Program-made: the position numbers and the translations under genes | DNA from: Aerococcus mictus | Lineage (GTDB): Bacteria > Bacillota > Bacilli > Lactobacillales > Aerococcaceae | DNA length: 64,000 bases | Assembly (NCBI RefSeq): GCF_003286595.3 | Contig: NZ_CP132985.1 | Location: 1,612,001 to 1,676,000, forward strand | Direction: 5' to 3' | Notes under the pieces: generated by a model | Told to the model about the DNA's origin: nothing | Database searches by the model: none | Seen by the model: the letters and a program-made list of their open reading frames with translations, nothing else | Part shown: positions 1 through 7,852 of the stretch, one piece after another | Layout of the letters: each line of letters opens with the position of its first letter | Position numbering within the stretch: the stretch's first letter is position 1

Positions 1-41
1 GTTGATTATCTTCTAGCATGTTTTCACCATTCCATACGCTT

Positions 42-86
42 AGTCTGAGCTAGATTTCAATAATTGCTCTAGATCAGACTTTTTTC
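42..86 (+). terminator. intrinsic terminator of a gene left of the window
   Basis: The arms AGTCTGAGCTAGA and TCTAGATCAGACT are followed by TTTTTT in the + direction. It would end a + strand transcript that begins outside the window. It overlaps the last codons of the converging ComK-like gene. Confidence 0.6.
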
Positions 87-926
87 ACTTTGCTGTTCTT
101 GATAATATTCTTTGAAAAATAAATAAGACTGCATTTTCTCTATCGGATCTTCGATTAAAGGATTCGATAGGAGGTCTAGATAATAACTCTGCCACAAGTG
201 GTAGGCAAATTCAAGTTGGGCTTTGATTTGTACATTTTTAACCGGTAAAACTAAGGAAGTCGATGCAACCGTTTCAATGGTCACCGGTCGACCCCCTACC
301 GGGAAGAAGTGAAAGTATTTCACCAAGTTGAGGTTTAAGTAGCCGTGAAAATTTTGGTTGCGATAGCGCAGAGGCATCAATAAGTGCTTCCCCAGAAAGA
401 AAGGCCTAAGCCAAGTATTTCCCAGGTCTACTGGTTCTTGAACCAACCGATCAGTCATTTGCGTTTTTAGGGTTGATTTTAATAATTGGTCCAAAGTACA
501 CTGACTCCGGTACAAGAAGCCCTCACTGGTTAAGATCAAAGACCCCTTTAAATAGGCTTTATCTGTGTGATTTTTCAGCAAACGGCCTTTGACTTCTAAA
601 ACCATGAGGGTATCCTCACGAAAATGCCCGATACTCCGCGGAACTTCCTGAGCTATCCGATAGGCTCTAATCAGGTCGTCAGCCTCCACTAAAGAAAGGT
701 ACTTATGCGGTAAATTCAAGGCATAGTGCTGGCAATAGTCACTATCCTTATTTGAAATAAGGGAAGAATTGTCAGATGACCGAGTGGCTTCTGGGGCCTC
801 ATTAGCTAGGGTCGACTTTGCTAGTGACTCTATAGATTGGGCCTCACTGGTATTTACAGCAGCGGGATCTTCTCCCACTTGAGACGGGGACATATGGCAA
901 GACGTTAGCGACATGTTTTCCAACAT
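69..926 (-). CDS. ComK-like protein (possible competence regulator)
   Basis: 285 residues, start ATG with GGAG 8 nt upstream. Residues 1 to about 65 are Ser/Glu-rich and look disordered. From about residue 165 the pattern resembles the ComK family: an [F/L]LMP segment (HLLMPLRYRNQNFHGYLNL), a following hydrophobic stretch, then LVLPV and an aromatic helix (AYHLWQSYY). ComK in Bacillus is a DNA-binding activator of DNA-uptake genes. The family usually has about 190 residues, so the N-terminal extension is unusual. The resemblance is from memory of the family and is weak at residue level; it could be an unrelated DNA-binding protein. It stands alone, convergent with an unseen gene. Confidence 0.45.
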   Translation of the reverse strand: MLENMSLTSCHMSPSQVGEDPAAVNTSEAQSIESLAKSTLANEAPEATRSSDNSSLISNKDSDYCQHYALNLPHKYLSLVEADDLIRAYRIAQEVPRSIGHFREDTLMVLEVKGRLLKNHTDKAYLKGSLILTSEGFLYRSQCTLDQLLKSTLKTQMTDRLVQEPVDLGNTWLRPFFLGKHLLMPLRYRNQNFHGYLNLNLVKYFHFFPVGGRPVTIETVASTSLVLPVKNVQIKAQLEFAYHLWQSYYLDLLSNPLIEDPIEKMQSYLFFKEYYQEQQSEKSLI

Positions 927-1208
927 TTCTGGTACTCCTTCATTGTATTAGTTCTCAGTTATTGAGAAACCATTTTTAAGATAGCATATATTCTTCCAGT
1001 AAAGACTATCTTTACTTAAAGCTAATCCATTTTTTACCAGGAATTTACAAAACTTATTTTTAAACGCTTACATCCGCCTTTTTACCTAAAATTTACCCTA
1101 CTTTTACAAAGGGGCCCCTGTTTGTCTAGTTCTCTTTGAGCATTCCTTCTGCCTTTACATAATGGTCGTTGAATATCTAACAAGCAAGCATATCATTTTG
1201 AAGTATTA
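927..1208. other. intergenic region upstream of the ComK-like gene
   Basis: No gene is seen. It holds a 19-bp inverted repeat at 998-1016 (AGTAAAGA-cta-TCTTTACT) that could be an operator. On the - strand it also holds a cre-like sequence at about 1062-1077 (ATGTAAGCGTTTAAAA) that matches the CcpA consensus except at one base of the 3' CA. Neither site is proven. Confidence 0.35.
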
Positions 1209-1252
1209 AAAAACAACAAATCCCTAGATTAAATTCTAGTTATTTGTTGTTT
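1209..1252 (-). terminator. intrinsic terminator after the XRE gene
   Basis: Perfect 11-bp arms AAACAACAAAT (1211-1221) and ATTTGTTGTTT (1242-1252), with an inner CTAGA/TCTAG stem. On the - strand they are followed by a T run. Confidence 0.75.
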
Positions 1253-1294
1253 CAAGGTCTTACGCACCTAGCTATTCCGTCTTTGATATCAGTT

Positions 1295-1552
1295 TTAGAA
1301 GTGCACATCGACAACGAGATGGCCACCTACAGCATTAACAATTTCTTGTAGGGTACCTAAACTAATATTTTGTTGACGTGATTCAACCCGTGAGATATAA
1401 CTTTGCTTACGCCCAGAAATATCCGCTAATTGAGCCTGGGATAGCCCCTTTTCTTGACGGATTTTTAGCAACACATCAGAAGCCTTAATACTTGCTTGTT
1501 GTCTTGCAATATTTTTTTCATCAAGGGATAGGTCTTCTCTATGCGTATCCAT
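1295..1552 (-). CDS. small XRE-family HTH regulator (HigA/HipB-like)
   Basis: About 85 residues. The start is taken as the second ATG, 6 nt after AGGAGGGG, because the first ATG directly abuts the ribosome binding site. A single Cro/C1-type helix-turn-helix spans about residues 28-80 (KGLSQAQLADISGRKQSYIS). The size and domain match antitoxins of HigBA/HipBA type, but no toxin gene lies next to it, so it may be a stand-alone regulator. It has its own terminator. Confidence 0.7.
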   Translation of the reverse strand: MDTHREDLSLDEKNIARQQASIKASDVLLKIRQEKGLSQAQLADISGRKQSYISRVESRQQNISLGTLQEIVNAVGGHLVVDVHF

Positions 1553-1812
1553 ATTCATCCCCTCCTAAATATTTCACACAACTCATCATAATATTTTTAA
1601 TAAACATATATCCTATATTTATATTATACATAAATCATAAGATAATGCATAGATATAAACTTTGGACGAGCTATCTCAAATATTTATAAATTCTCAGCAA
1701 AGTGAACCCATCAAGAAAACATGGGAAAATCGAAAAGCCAACCAATAGATATAAGCGCTTGACATGGACTAAAAAGTTAATTAATCAAAGCACTTGTAGG
1801 GTTACAAAAGCA

Positions 1813-2160
1813 CTAGTCTTCTTGGCCTAAGTGACTGAGCAAATAGGTCACTAAGCAGCCTGCTCCAAAACCGAGTAAGAGATGGCTCCAGTTAAAGCGC
1901 TTCACTTCTTCATCATCCAAACGCGTTGGAATCACCCGGCCGGTTGCTTCAGAAATATCCTGGATATCCTCATTTAACAATTCTTCCATCGGTTGATCAA
2001 AAATCGATGATAGTAATATTAAGTTTTCCACGTTGGGATAGCTTTTATTATTCTCCCAATTAGACACTGTTTGTTGGGTGGTTTTTAGATAACTCGCCAA
2101 TTGTCCTTGGGAAATATTATTTAACTCACGTTGTTCTTTAATTATTTGACCAATTTTCAT
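1813..2160 (-). CDS. XRE regulator with C-terminal membrane anchor
   Basis: 115 residues. ATG 2160 is chosen because GAGGAG lies 8 nt upstream; a TTG 15 nt earlier lies at the ribosome binding site itself. An N-terminal Cro/C1 helix-turn-helix (ISQGQLASYLKTTQQTVSNW) is followed by a linker and one hydrophobic segment near the C terminus (LLLGFGAGCLVTYLLSHL). This architecture is common in Firmicutes and suggests a membrane-tethered DNA-binding protein. It is divergent from the uracil permease, but nothing here shows that it regulates it. Confidence 0.75.
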   Translation of the reverse strand: MKIGQIIKEQRELNNISQGQLASYLKTTQQTVSNWENNKSYPNVENLILLSSIFDQPMEELLNEDIQDISEATGRVIPTRLDDEEVKRFNWSHLLLGFGAGCLVTYLLSHLGQED

Positions 2161-2277
2161 CTTGCCACTCCTCAATAATAGACAATAATTCTCATTCTTT
2201 ATTAGTATACAAGATTATTGGTAGGAGGACAAATGCTTATTCTTATTCATTAACGCTTGATTTTCTTAGCTAAGCCC

Positions 2278-2306
2278 TTGTCAAGGCTGAAGAATTGGTG
2301 TATAAT
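2278..2306 (+). promoter_or_regulatory. sigma-A promoter of the uracil permease
   Basis: -35 TTGTCA at 2278-2283, 17-bp spacer, -10 TATAAT at 2301-2306. The leader is about 70 nt. It contains the short palindrome GGCTAAATTAGCC but no PyrR site that I can recognise. Confidence 0.75.
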
Positions 2307-2383
2307 TTCGAAGATTTGGGCTAAATTAGCCGCTTTATTTTAGCTTAGGGAATTTCCCTTGAGGATTTTTGGAAGGAGATACT

Positions 2384-3676
2384 ATGACATCAGCAGAAAA
2401 TTTAATGAAAATGAATTACGACATTGAGGATCGGCCCCCACGTGGTGAGGGATTGCTCCTAAGTTTCCAACACGTCTTCGCTATGTTCGGTGCAACCATT
2501 CTGGTTCCCTTAATCTTAGGTCTACCGGTATCGGTTGCTCTCTTCTGTAGTGGGATTGGTACCTTAATCTACCACTTTGCCACCCAAAATAAGGTGCCTG
2601 TTTATCTGGGCTCATCCTTTGCCTTCATTGGCGCTATGGCCCACGCTATCGAGCAGTTAGGTGGCGATATTTCTGCGGCTCAAACTGGGGTCATGCTAGC
2701 CGGCGGAATCTATGTCTTAGTGGCTCTTTTGGTTAAAATGTTAGGGAGTAGCTGGATTGACCGCCTCCTGCCTCCAATTGTTATCGGTCCAATGATCATT
2801 GTCATCGGTTTGAGTCTATCCTCATCTGCTGTCACCAACGCAGGATTCACTCCGGACGGGACCTGGCAACAAATGTTGACCGCCCTAATCACCTTCCTGA
2901 TCTGTGCCTTTGTTAATGTTTATGGACGGGGATTTATTCGAGTGATTCCTTTCTTGATTGGTTTAGTTGGGGGTTATATTGTTGCTGCCTGCCTAGGACT
3001 AGTCGATATTAGTCCAGTAGCTGACGCCGCTTGGTTTGAAATTCCTGATTTCTATTTACCTTTTAAGACGCCATTCTTTAATAGCTACCAACTTAACTTT
3101 GGTCCAGAAGCCATTGCCATTTTACCAGTGGCGGTAGTTACCATTTCTGAACATATTGGTGACCATACCGTTTTAAGTGAAATTTGCGGCCGTCAATTTC
3201 TCAAGAATCCTGGTCTCCACCGGACCTTGATGGGTGACGGGATTGCGACCTCGGTTTCTGCCTTCCTAGGTGGACCTGCCAATACCACTTACGGGGAAAA
3301 TACTGGGGTTATTGGCCTCACCCGAGTGGCTTCGGTTTCCGTTATCCGTAATGCCGCTCTCTTGGCGATCATGCTCAGTTGCTTGGGTAAATTCACCGCC
3401 CTCATTTCAACCATTCCAGCAGCTGTCCTCGGTGGCATGTCTATCCTCCTTTATGGGGTCATTGCAAGTAACGGCCTCAAAGTCCTCATTGAAGCCCGGG
3501 TAAACTTCAACCAAGTCCGTAACCTGGTTATCGCCAGTGCCATGTTAGTTCTCGGTCTAGGAGGCGCAGTGCTTAAATTAGGTGCCTTTACCCTTTCTGG
3601 AACCGCCCTGGCTGCTATGGTAGGGATTATTCTTAACCTACTCCTACCTGAGATTAAAACTTTAAAAACAAAATAG
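2384..3676 (+). CDS. uraA: uracil permease (NCS2/UraA family)
   Basis: 430 residues. ATG 2384 has GGAAGGAG upstream; the in-frame TTG at 2369 precedes the ribosome binding site and is rejected. It is a polytopic membrane protein with about 12-14 hydrophobic segments. The nucleobase:cation symporter-2 signature GGPANTTYGENTGVIG and the SEHIGDH motif are those of the uracil:proton symporters UraA/PyrP. It imports uracil for pyrimidine salvage. No other pyr genes are adjacent; it has its own promoter and terminator. A closely related nucleobase as substrate cannot be excluded. Confidence 0.88.
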   Translation: MTSAENLMKMNYDIEDRPPRGEGLLLSFQHVFAMFGATILVPLILGLPVSVALFCSGIGTLIYHFATQNKVPVYLGSSFAFIGAMAHAIEQLGGDISAAQTGVMLAGGIYVLVALLVKMLGSSWIDRLLPPIVIGPMIIVIGLSLSSSAVTNAGFTPDGTWQQMLTALITFLICAFVNVYGRGFIRVIPFLIGLVGGYIVAACLGLVDISPVADAAWFEIPDFYLPFKTPFFNSYQLNFGPEAIAILPVAVVTISEHIGDHTVLSEICGRQFLKNPGLHRTLMGDGIATSVSAFLGGPANTTYGENTGVIGLTRVASVSVIRNAALLAIMLSCLGKFTALISTIPAAVLGGMSILLYGVIASNGLKVLIEARVNFNQVRNLVIASAMLVLGLGGAVLKLGAFTLSGTALAAMVGIILNLLLPEIKTLKTK

Positions 3677-3683
3677 AACGATT

Positions 3684-3717
3684 AAATAGCTGGGATGGCT
3701 CTTCTCAGCTATTTTTT
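3684..3717 (+). terminator. intrinsic terminator after uraA
   Basis: AAATAGCTG (3684-3692) pairs with CAGCTATTT (3706-3714) and runs into TTTTTT. Confidence 0.8.
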
Positions 3718-3775
3718 ATTCTTAATTTTTCTAGTAATATTTAAAAAAATCTTTGAAAGAAGCCCTCCATTTCAA

Positions 3776-3784
3776 TGGTATAAT
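3776..3784 (+). promoter_or_regulatory. extended -10 promoter of galE
   Basis: TGGTATAAT, an extended -10 box, lies 52 nt before galE. TTGAAA at 3753-3758 is the best -35, but its 20-bp spacing is long. Confidence 0.55.
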
Positions 3785-3836
3785 AAGGCTAATCAGTGAA
3801 TTTTACCAAGTAATTAAATGAATAAAGGAGAGACTT

Positions 3837-4850
3837 ATGTCCATTTTAGTTACAGGCGGAGCGGGCTATATTGGTTCGCATACCGTTATTGAATTAATCA
3901 ACTCTGGCTATGAAGTTGTTATTGTCGATGACTTCTCTAATAGTAAGCCAACCGTTCTTGACCGGATCGAAAAAATTGCTGGTAAGCGTCCGACTTTCTA
4001 CGAAGCAAATATCTTAGATGGAGATGCCTTACGCCAAATCTTTGAAAAAGAATCCATCGATGCTGTCATTCACTATGCAGCCTTTAAAGCGGTCGGTGAA
4101 TCCGTTGAAAAACCAATTGACTACTATCACAATAATATGGGTGGACTCCTTCAAGTATTAAAAGTGATGAAGGAATTTGATGTGAAGGAATTTGTCTATT
4201 CTTCAAGTGCCACGGTCTATGGGATGAATAATGTCTCCCCCCTAACCGAAGACTTACCAACCAGTGCTACCAATCCATACGGCTATAGTAAGGTCATGGG
4301 CGAACAAATTTTAAAAGATACCTACAAGGCTTATCCTGACTGGTCTATTATGATCTTACGCTACTTCAACCCTATCGGAGCCCACGAAAGCGGCCTGATT
4401 GGTGAAGACCCCCAAGGCGTCCCTAATAACATCATGCCTTATATCACCCAAGTAGCCATTGGTAAGTTAGAAAAATTACATGTTTTTGGTAATGATTACG
4501 ATACCCATGATGGTACTGGAGTCCGCGATTACCTCCACGTGGTTGACTTGGCTAAGGGCCACGTTGCAGCTATCGACTATGCCAATAAACATCAAGGCCT
4601 TGAAATTGTCAACTTAGGCACCGGTCAAGGCTATTCCGTTCTGGACTTAGTCAATACCTTCCAAGAAGTCAACCAAGTTGAGCTTCCTTATGTTATTGAC
4701 GAACGCCGGGCTGGTGATGTGGCTGAATGTTATGCTGACCCCTCCTACGCTAAAGAATTACTAGGTTGGGAAGCAGAAGAAGATTTAGCTGATATGTGTC
4801 GGGACTCCTGGCACTGGCAAGAAACCTGCCCTAACGGTTACGAAGATTAA
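3837..4850 (+). CDS. galE: UDP-glucose 4-epimerase
   Basis: 337 residues, normal family length, AAAGGAG upstream of ATG. It interconverts UDP-glucose and UDP-galactose (Leloir pathway and sugar precursors for surface polymers). It is a cytosolic NAD-dependent short-chain dehydrogenase fold. The Rossmann motif GGAGYIGSH lies at residues 7-15. The catalytic Ser lies in SSSATVYG (122-129) and the YxxxK pair is Y148/K152 (YGYSK). It is monocistronic with its own terminator. No galK or galT is nearby, so a role in cell-envelope sugar supply is as likely as galactose use. Confidence 0.95.
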   Translation: MSILVTGGAGYIGSHTVIELINSGYEVVIVDDFSNSKPTVLDRIEKIAGKRPTFYEANILDGDALRQIFEKESIDAVIHYAAFKAVGESVEKPIDYYHNNMGGLLQVLKVMKEFDVKEFVYSSSATVYGMNNVSPLTEDLPTSATNPYGYSKVMGEQILKDTYKAYPDWSIMILRYFNPIGAHESGLIGEDPQGVPNNIMPYITQVAIGKLEKLHVFGNDYDTHDGTGVRDYLHVVDLAKGHVAAIDYANKHQGLEIVNLGTGQGYSVLDLVNTFQEVNQVELPYVIDERRAGDVAECYADPSYAKELLGWEAEEDLADMCRDSWHWQETCPNGYED

Positions 4851-4861
4851 GAATCAAGAAG

Positions 4862-4895
4862 AGAGAGTTTGTCACTTTAGACAGACTCTTTTTTT
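4862..4895 (+). terminator. intrinsic terminator after galE
   Basis: AGAGTTTGTC and GACAGACTCT arms are followed by a T7 run. Confidence 0.75.
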
Positions 4896-5016
4896 GTTGG
4901 CTAATTTTAATAAGAAAGACCCGCTAGTTTTACCGAAAGCTTCTTAGCTAGCTTGCATGTTCACCATAAAATGTTTAAACTAGAGAAAACCTGCTTAAAT
5001 GAAGAAAGGAAAGCCT

Positions 5017-5892
5017 ATGTCAGATTCACAAGGGCCCAGTTTTTCCTGGCACAAGTTGGTCCAGGAAATCCTAGCCACCCTCAAATCCCTCATTAAGATG
5101 CTGGCCCGCCTCGTTTATTATCTCATTGATCACTTGACCCGCATCCTGCTACCGCTCTTTCGAAGAATTGACCGAGTCCTGCCCCAAGGAAATAGCCAAA
5201 ACAAGGATCAAGGCAGTCCGTTCAAGCGCCAAGTCCAAGAAAAGGTCAATAGCCAACTCCAGCCTAGCTTAAATCCACTTAAAAGCTTTTGGCATAAACT
5301 AGCCCTCCCCCTCCAATGGGGAGTGGTCCTTGGACTCTTAGGGCTGGTCTTCTTCCTAGCAAGCCCCAGTTATCAGGGGGCAGCTAGTGATAACCTTTTA
5401 GGTCTCAAGGCACAATCCTCACAACTAGCTGGCCAAGACCACTACCAAGCCGATAACTGGGAGATTGACCAAGACGATGTCTCTGTTTATCACGGGCCAG
5501 AGGAAAAGGAGCCAGCCGACCAGGCCTTGACCACTAAAGACCAGGACCCAGCTATTCTCGACGAAAAAATCGCCCAGTATGAGTCTAAACGAGCTCGTTA
5601 CCCAAGAAGGGCAACAAGAATCAAGCGCTCAGAGGAAGAAAAAATGACGGATTCCAAGCTGCCACAAGAGTCCATTGATACTGATAGCTCAAATCCTGGC
5701 AGTGAGTATCCCTCCCAGTCTTCTAAGTCAGAAGAGAGCCAGGTTCAAGCTGGCCAAAGTTATCAAGTCCAAGCCGGCGATAGCCTCTACCGCATCGCCC
5801 AGGACCACGGCATGACCGTAGACGAGCTCACGGCCTTAAACGGCATGACTCGGCCTGTGCTTATGCCTGGTCAAAGGATTAAAGTCAAATAA
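5017..5892 (+). CDS. membrane-anchored LysM protein
   Basis: About 291 residues from ATG 5017 (GAAAGG 8 nt upstream; the ATG at 4999 overlaps the ribosome binding site). A basic, proline-containing N-terminal part of about 90 residues precedes one transmembrane segment (WGVVLGLLGLVFFLASP). Next comes a long charged, Ser/Gln-rich linker and then a C-terminal LysM domain (QVQAGDSLYRIAQDHGM, ending LMPGQRIKVK). The topology suggests a type II membrane protein whose LysM binds peptidoglycan. No catalytic domain is present, so its role may be to tether or scaffold. It stands alone between galE and D-LDH. Confidence 0.75.
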   Translation: MSDSQGPSFSWHKLVQEILATLKSLIKMLARLVYYLIDHLTRILLPLFRRIDRVLPQGNSQNKDQGSPFKRQVQEKVNSQLQPSLNPLKSFWHKLALPLQWGVVLGLLGLVFFLASPSYQGAASDNLLGLKAQSSQLAGQDHYQADNWEIDQDDVSVYHGPEEKEPADQALTTKDQDPAILDEKIAQYESKRARYPRRATRIKRSEEEKMTDSKLPQESIDTDSSNPGSEYPSQSSKSEESQVQAGQSYQVQAGDSLYRIAQDHGMTVDELTALNGMTRPVLMPGQRIKVK

Positions 5893-5930
5893 GACAGAAG
5901 GCTTTCCCTCTCCACTATTTGATAAAGCAA

Positions 5931-5975
5931 AAAAAGACTAGCCACATAGCTTTAACAGCTAGGGCTAGCCTTTTT
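5931..5975. terminator. bidirectional terminator
   Basis: AAAAAGACTAGCC and GGCTAGCCTTTTT arms lie between the converging LysM and D-LDH genes, so it can serve both. Confidence 0.75.
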
Positions 5976-6003
5976 ATTTTCTCTATATTTTATCTATTAA
6001 TGA

Positions 6004-6999
6004 TTAGTTAACACGTAATTCAGTATCGCCAGTTTCAATCACTGATTTTGTAGCATTCAAGGCATGGAAGACCATGTTTTGAACGGATTCATCAGTATAG
6101 TAGGCAATATGTGGGGTGTAGGATACTGCTGGGTGGTGTAATAAACGTAAGAAGGTTTGGTCAACAATCCCCTTATGTGACCAGTCATGTTTGACATAGT
6201 CGAATTCGTTTTCGTAGGTGTCTAACATAGCAGCTTGTAAATGACCTGCATCAAGAGCGTCAAGTAAAGCATCAGTGTCAATTAAAGCCCCACGACCAGC
6301 ATTGATAATCACAGCGCCTTCCTTACATTGTTTGAGTAAGTCAGCGTTAAATAAATGATAGGTATCATCAGTTGAAGGTAAGTGAAGAGAAATAATGTCG
6401 GCTTCTTTCACACATTCTTCTGGTGTGTCACGGTATTCCAATAAGTCCCCTAATTTATCATTTGGATAGAGGTCGTAACCAAGGATCTTGCAGCCGAAGC
6501 CTTTGAAAAGACGAGCAGTTGCTTGACCAATACGGCCAGTACCTAAGATAGCAACGGTCTTAGTCCCTAAACGTTGGCCACGGATATAGAGAGATTCTCT
6601 GAAATCATGGTGGTTAGAATGATCTCTAACGGTATATAATTTACGGATAGCGTTTAAGGCTTGTGCTAGAGTGTATTCAGCAATGGATTCTGGTGAATAA
6701 GCTGGCACATTAGAAATGATCACGTCATTTTCAGCAGCTAATTCAAGGTTGTAAGGGTCGAAACCAGCCATACGTTGAGCAATGTTCTTAATACCAAAGC
6801 TCTTTAAAACTGGGTAAACGCTGTCTTCTAGAGGAGTATATTGGTAGGTAGATACCCCATCGTAGCCTTCACAACGGTCAACAGTTGCTTCAGAAAGAAT
6901 ATCTGCGTCAAGGGTTAATTCAACATTGTTGTCTTCGCCCCATTTTTTAGCGAGATCTTCTTCTTGTTCGCTGACACCATACATATAAATCTTAGTCAT
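6004..6999 (-). CDS. ldhD: D-lactate dehydrogenase (D-2-hydroxyacid dehydrogenase)
   Basis: 331 residues. ATG 6999 has GAAAGGA 8 nt upstream; the longer reading frame contains the ribosome binding site. It reduces pyruvate (or a related 2-oxoacid) to the D-hydroxyacid with NADH in the cytosol. The nucleotide-binding motif GTGRIG is at 153-158. The catalytic Arg236 (NAGRGALID), Glu263 (DTYENE) and His297 (TPHIAYYT) match the D-LDH triad. Length and sequence resemble Lactobacillus D-LDH, but D-hydroxyisocaproate dehydrogenases are close relatives. It is monocistronic with a strong promoter. Confidence 0.9.
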   Translation of the reverse strand: MTKIYMYGVSEQEEDLAKKWGEDNNVELTLDADILSEATVDRCEGYDGVSTYQYTPLEDSVYPVLKSFGIKNIAQRMAGFDPYNLELAAENDVIISNVPAYSPESIAEYTLAQALNAIRKLYTVRDHSNHHDFRESLYIRGQRLGTKTVAILGTGRIGQATARLFKGFGCKILGYDLYPNDKLGDLLEYRDTPEECVKEADIISLHLPSTDDTYHLFNADLLKQCKEGAVIINAGRGALIDTDALLDALDAGHLQAAMLDTYENEFDYVKHDWSHKGIVDQTFLRLLHHPAVSYTPHIAYYTDESVQNMVFHALNATKSVIETGDTELRVN

Positions 7000-7074
7000 C
7001 ACTTTCATCCTTTCATAAGTGTGAACCTTCACATTATTAATCTATTTCTCATAGATTACTTATTCACATGGATA

Positions 7075-7103
7075 ATTTTAAAAGAGGCAAAAGCCTTTGT
7101 CAA
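7075..7103 (-). promoter_or_regulatory. promoter of the D-lactate dehydrogenase gene
   Basis: On the - strand: -35 TTGACA (7098-7103), 17-bp spacer, -10 TAAAAT (7075-7080). The spacer carries the small inverted repeat AAGGCTTTTGCCT. Confidence 0.75.
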
Positions 7104-7150
7104 GCGATTTTTAGCGGTTCTTTTTAAATGATTTAAATAAAATATACAAT

Positions 7151-7174
7151 TGTGAATTAATTAGACAATTCACA
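7151..7174. promoter_or_regulatory. possible operator between ldhD and the LOG gene
   Basis: Inverted repeat TGTGAATT-N8-AATTCACA in the divergent intergenic region. The half-sites recall Rex- or CRP/FNR-type operators, but the spacing fits neither consensus. Confidence 0.35.
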
Positions 7175-7178
7175 CTTT

Positions 7179-7207
7179 TTTACATTAGGCCTGGCTTTAG
7201 TTATACT
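7179..7207 (+). promoter_or_regulatory. promoter of the LOG-family gene
   Basis: -35 TTTACA (7179-7184), 17-bp spacer, -10 TATACT (7202-7207). Confidence 0.6.
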
Positions 7208-7249
7208 GGTTAAAGCACTTATTCTCATCGATAAAAAAGGAGATTAATC

Positions 7250-7783
7250 ATGAAAATTACGGTTTACTGTGGGTCCAATTTAGGAATCAATGAACGCTAT
7301 GAACACCTGATCTGGCAATTAGGCGAATGGATTGGCCAGAACAATCACCAGTTGGTCTATGGCGGTGGTCGGACTGGTTTAATGGGGACCATTGCCACTG
7401 CTGCCAGCCAGAGCGGAAGCCAAGTCATTGGAATTATTCCCCTAGTCCTAGTAGAGGCCGAAGTCGCCAATTACGATATCCATCACTTAGAGGTCGTTGA
7501 TACCATGAATCAACGCAAAGAAAAACTGATGGAATTAGCCGACGCCATGATTGTCTTTCCCGGGGGCTTAGGAACCATGGAAGAACTCTTCGACAGTTTG
7601 GTCTGGAAACGCCTGGCTAAGAAGCAGACCCCCATCATCATTTACAATGTGGACCACTTCTATGACGTCCTCCACTCTCTCCTCAAGACCATGGTCTCCG
7701 AAGCCTTCATGCCCCAAGAAGAATTAGACCAAATCCACTTTGTTTCTTCCCTAGCTGAAATCGAGACCATTCTCAACCACTAA
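7250..7783 (+). CDS. LOG-family nucleotide phosphoribohydrolase
   Basis: 177 residues, AAAGGAG before ATG. It has the Rossmann-like fold of the LOG/'lysine decarboxylase-like' family (TIGR00730). The signature PGGLGTMEE is at about 104-112 and GGGRTGLMG at about 38-46. Characterised members release the base from (cytokinin-type or ordinary) nucleoside 5'-monophosphates; older annotation as lysine decarboxylase is not supported. The substrate here is unknown. It is a single gene with its own promoter and shares a strong bidirectional terminator with lplA. Confidence 0.88.
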   Translation: MKITVYCGSNLGINERYEHLIWQLGEWIGQNNHQLVYGGGRTGLMGTIATAASQSGSQVIGIIPLVLVEAEVANYDIHHLEVVDTMNQRKEKLMELADAMIVFPGGLGTMEELFDSLVWKRLAKKQTPIIIYNVDHFYDVLHSLLKTMVSEAFMPQEELDQIHFVSSLAEIETILNH

Positions 7784-7784
7784 A

Positions 7785-7846
7785 AAAAGCGATTTTCTCA
7801 CTTTTGCTTATCAATCATTTGATAAAGCTTTGAGAAAATCGCTTTT
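7785..7846. terminator. strong bidirectional terminator
   Basis: Perfect 16-bp arms AAAAGCGATTTTCTCA (7785-7800) and TGAGAAAATCGCTTTT (7831-7846) lie between converging genes. Confidence 0.85.
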
Positions 7847-7852
7847 AATTTA

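Noticed and set aside
1295..1552. Antitoxin of a toxin-antitoxin pair
   Set aside because: No toxin-sized gene lies adjacent in either direction; only the HTH regulator can be supported.
1492..1689. 65-codon open frame on the + strand
   Set aside because: It overlaps the start and ribosome binding site of the XRE gene on the other strand and has no ribosome binding site of its own.
7250..7783. Lysine decarboxylase
   Set aside because: PGGLGTMEE and the small size define the LOG phosphoribohydrolase family; the older name is a misannotation.
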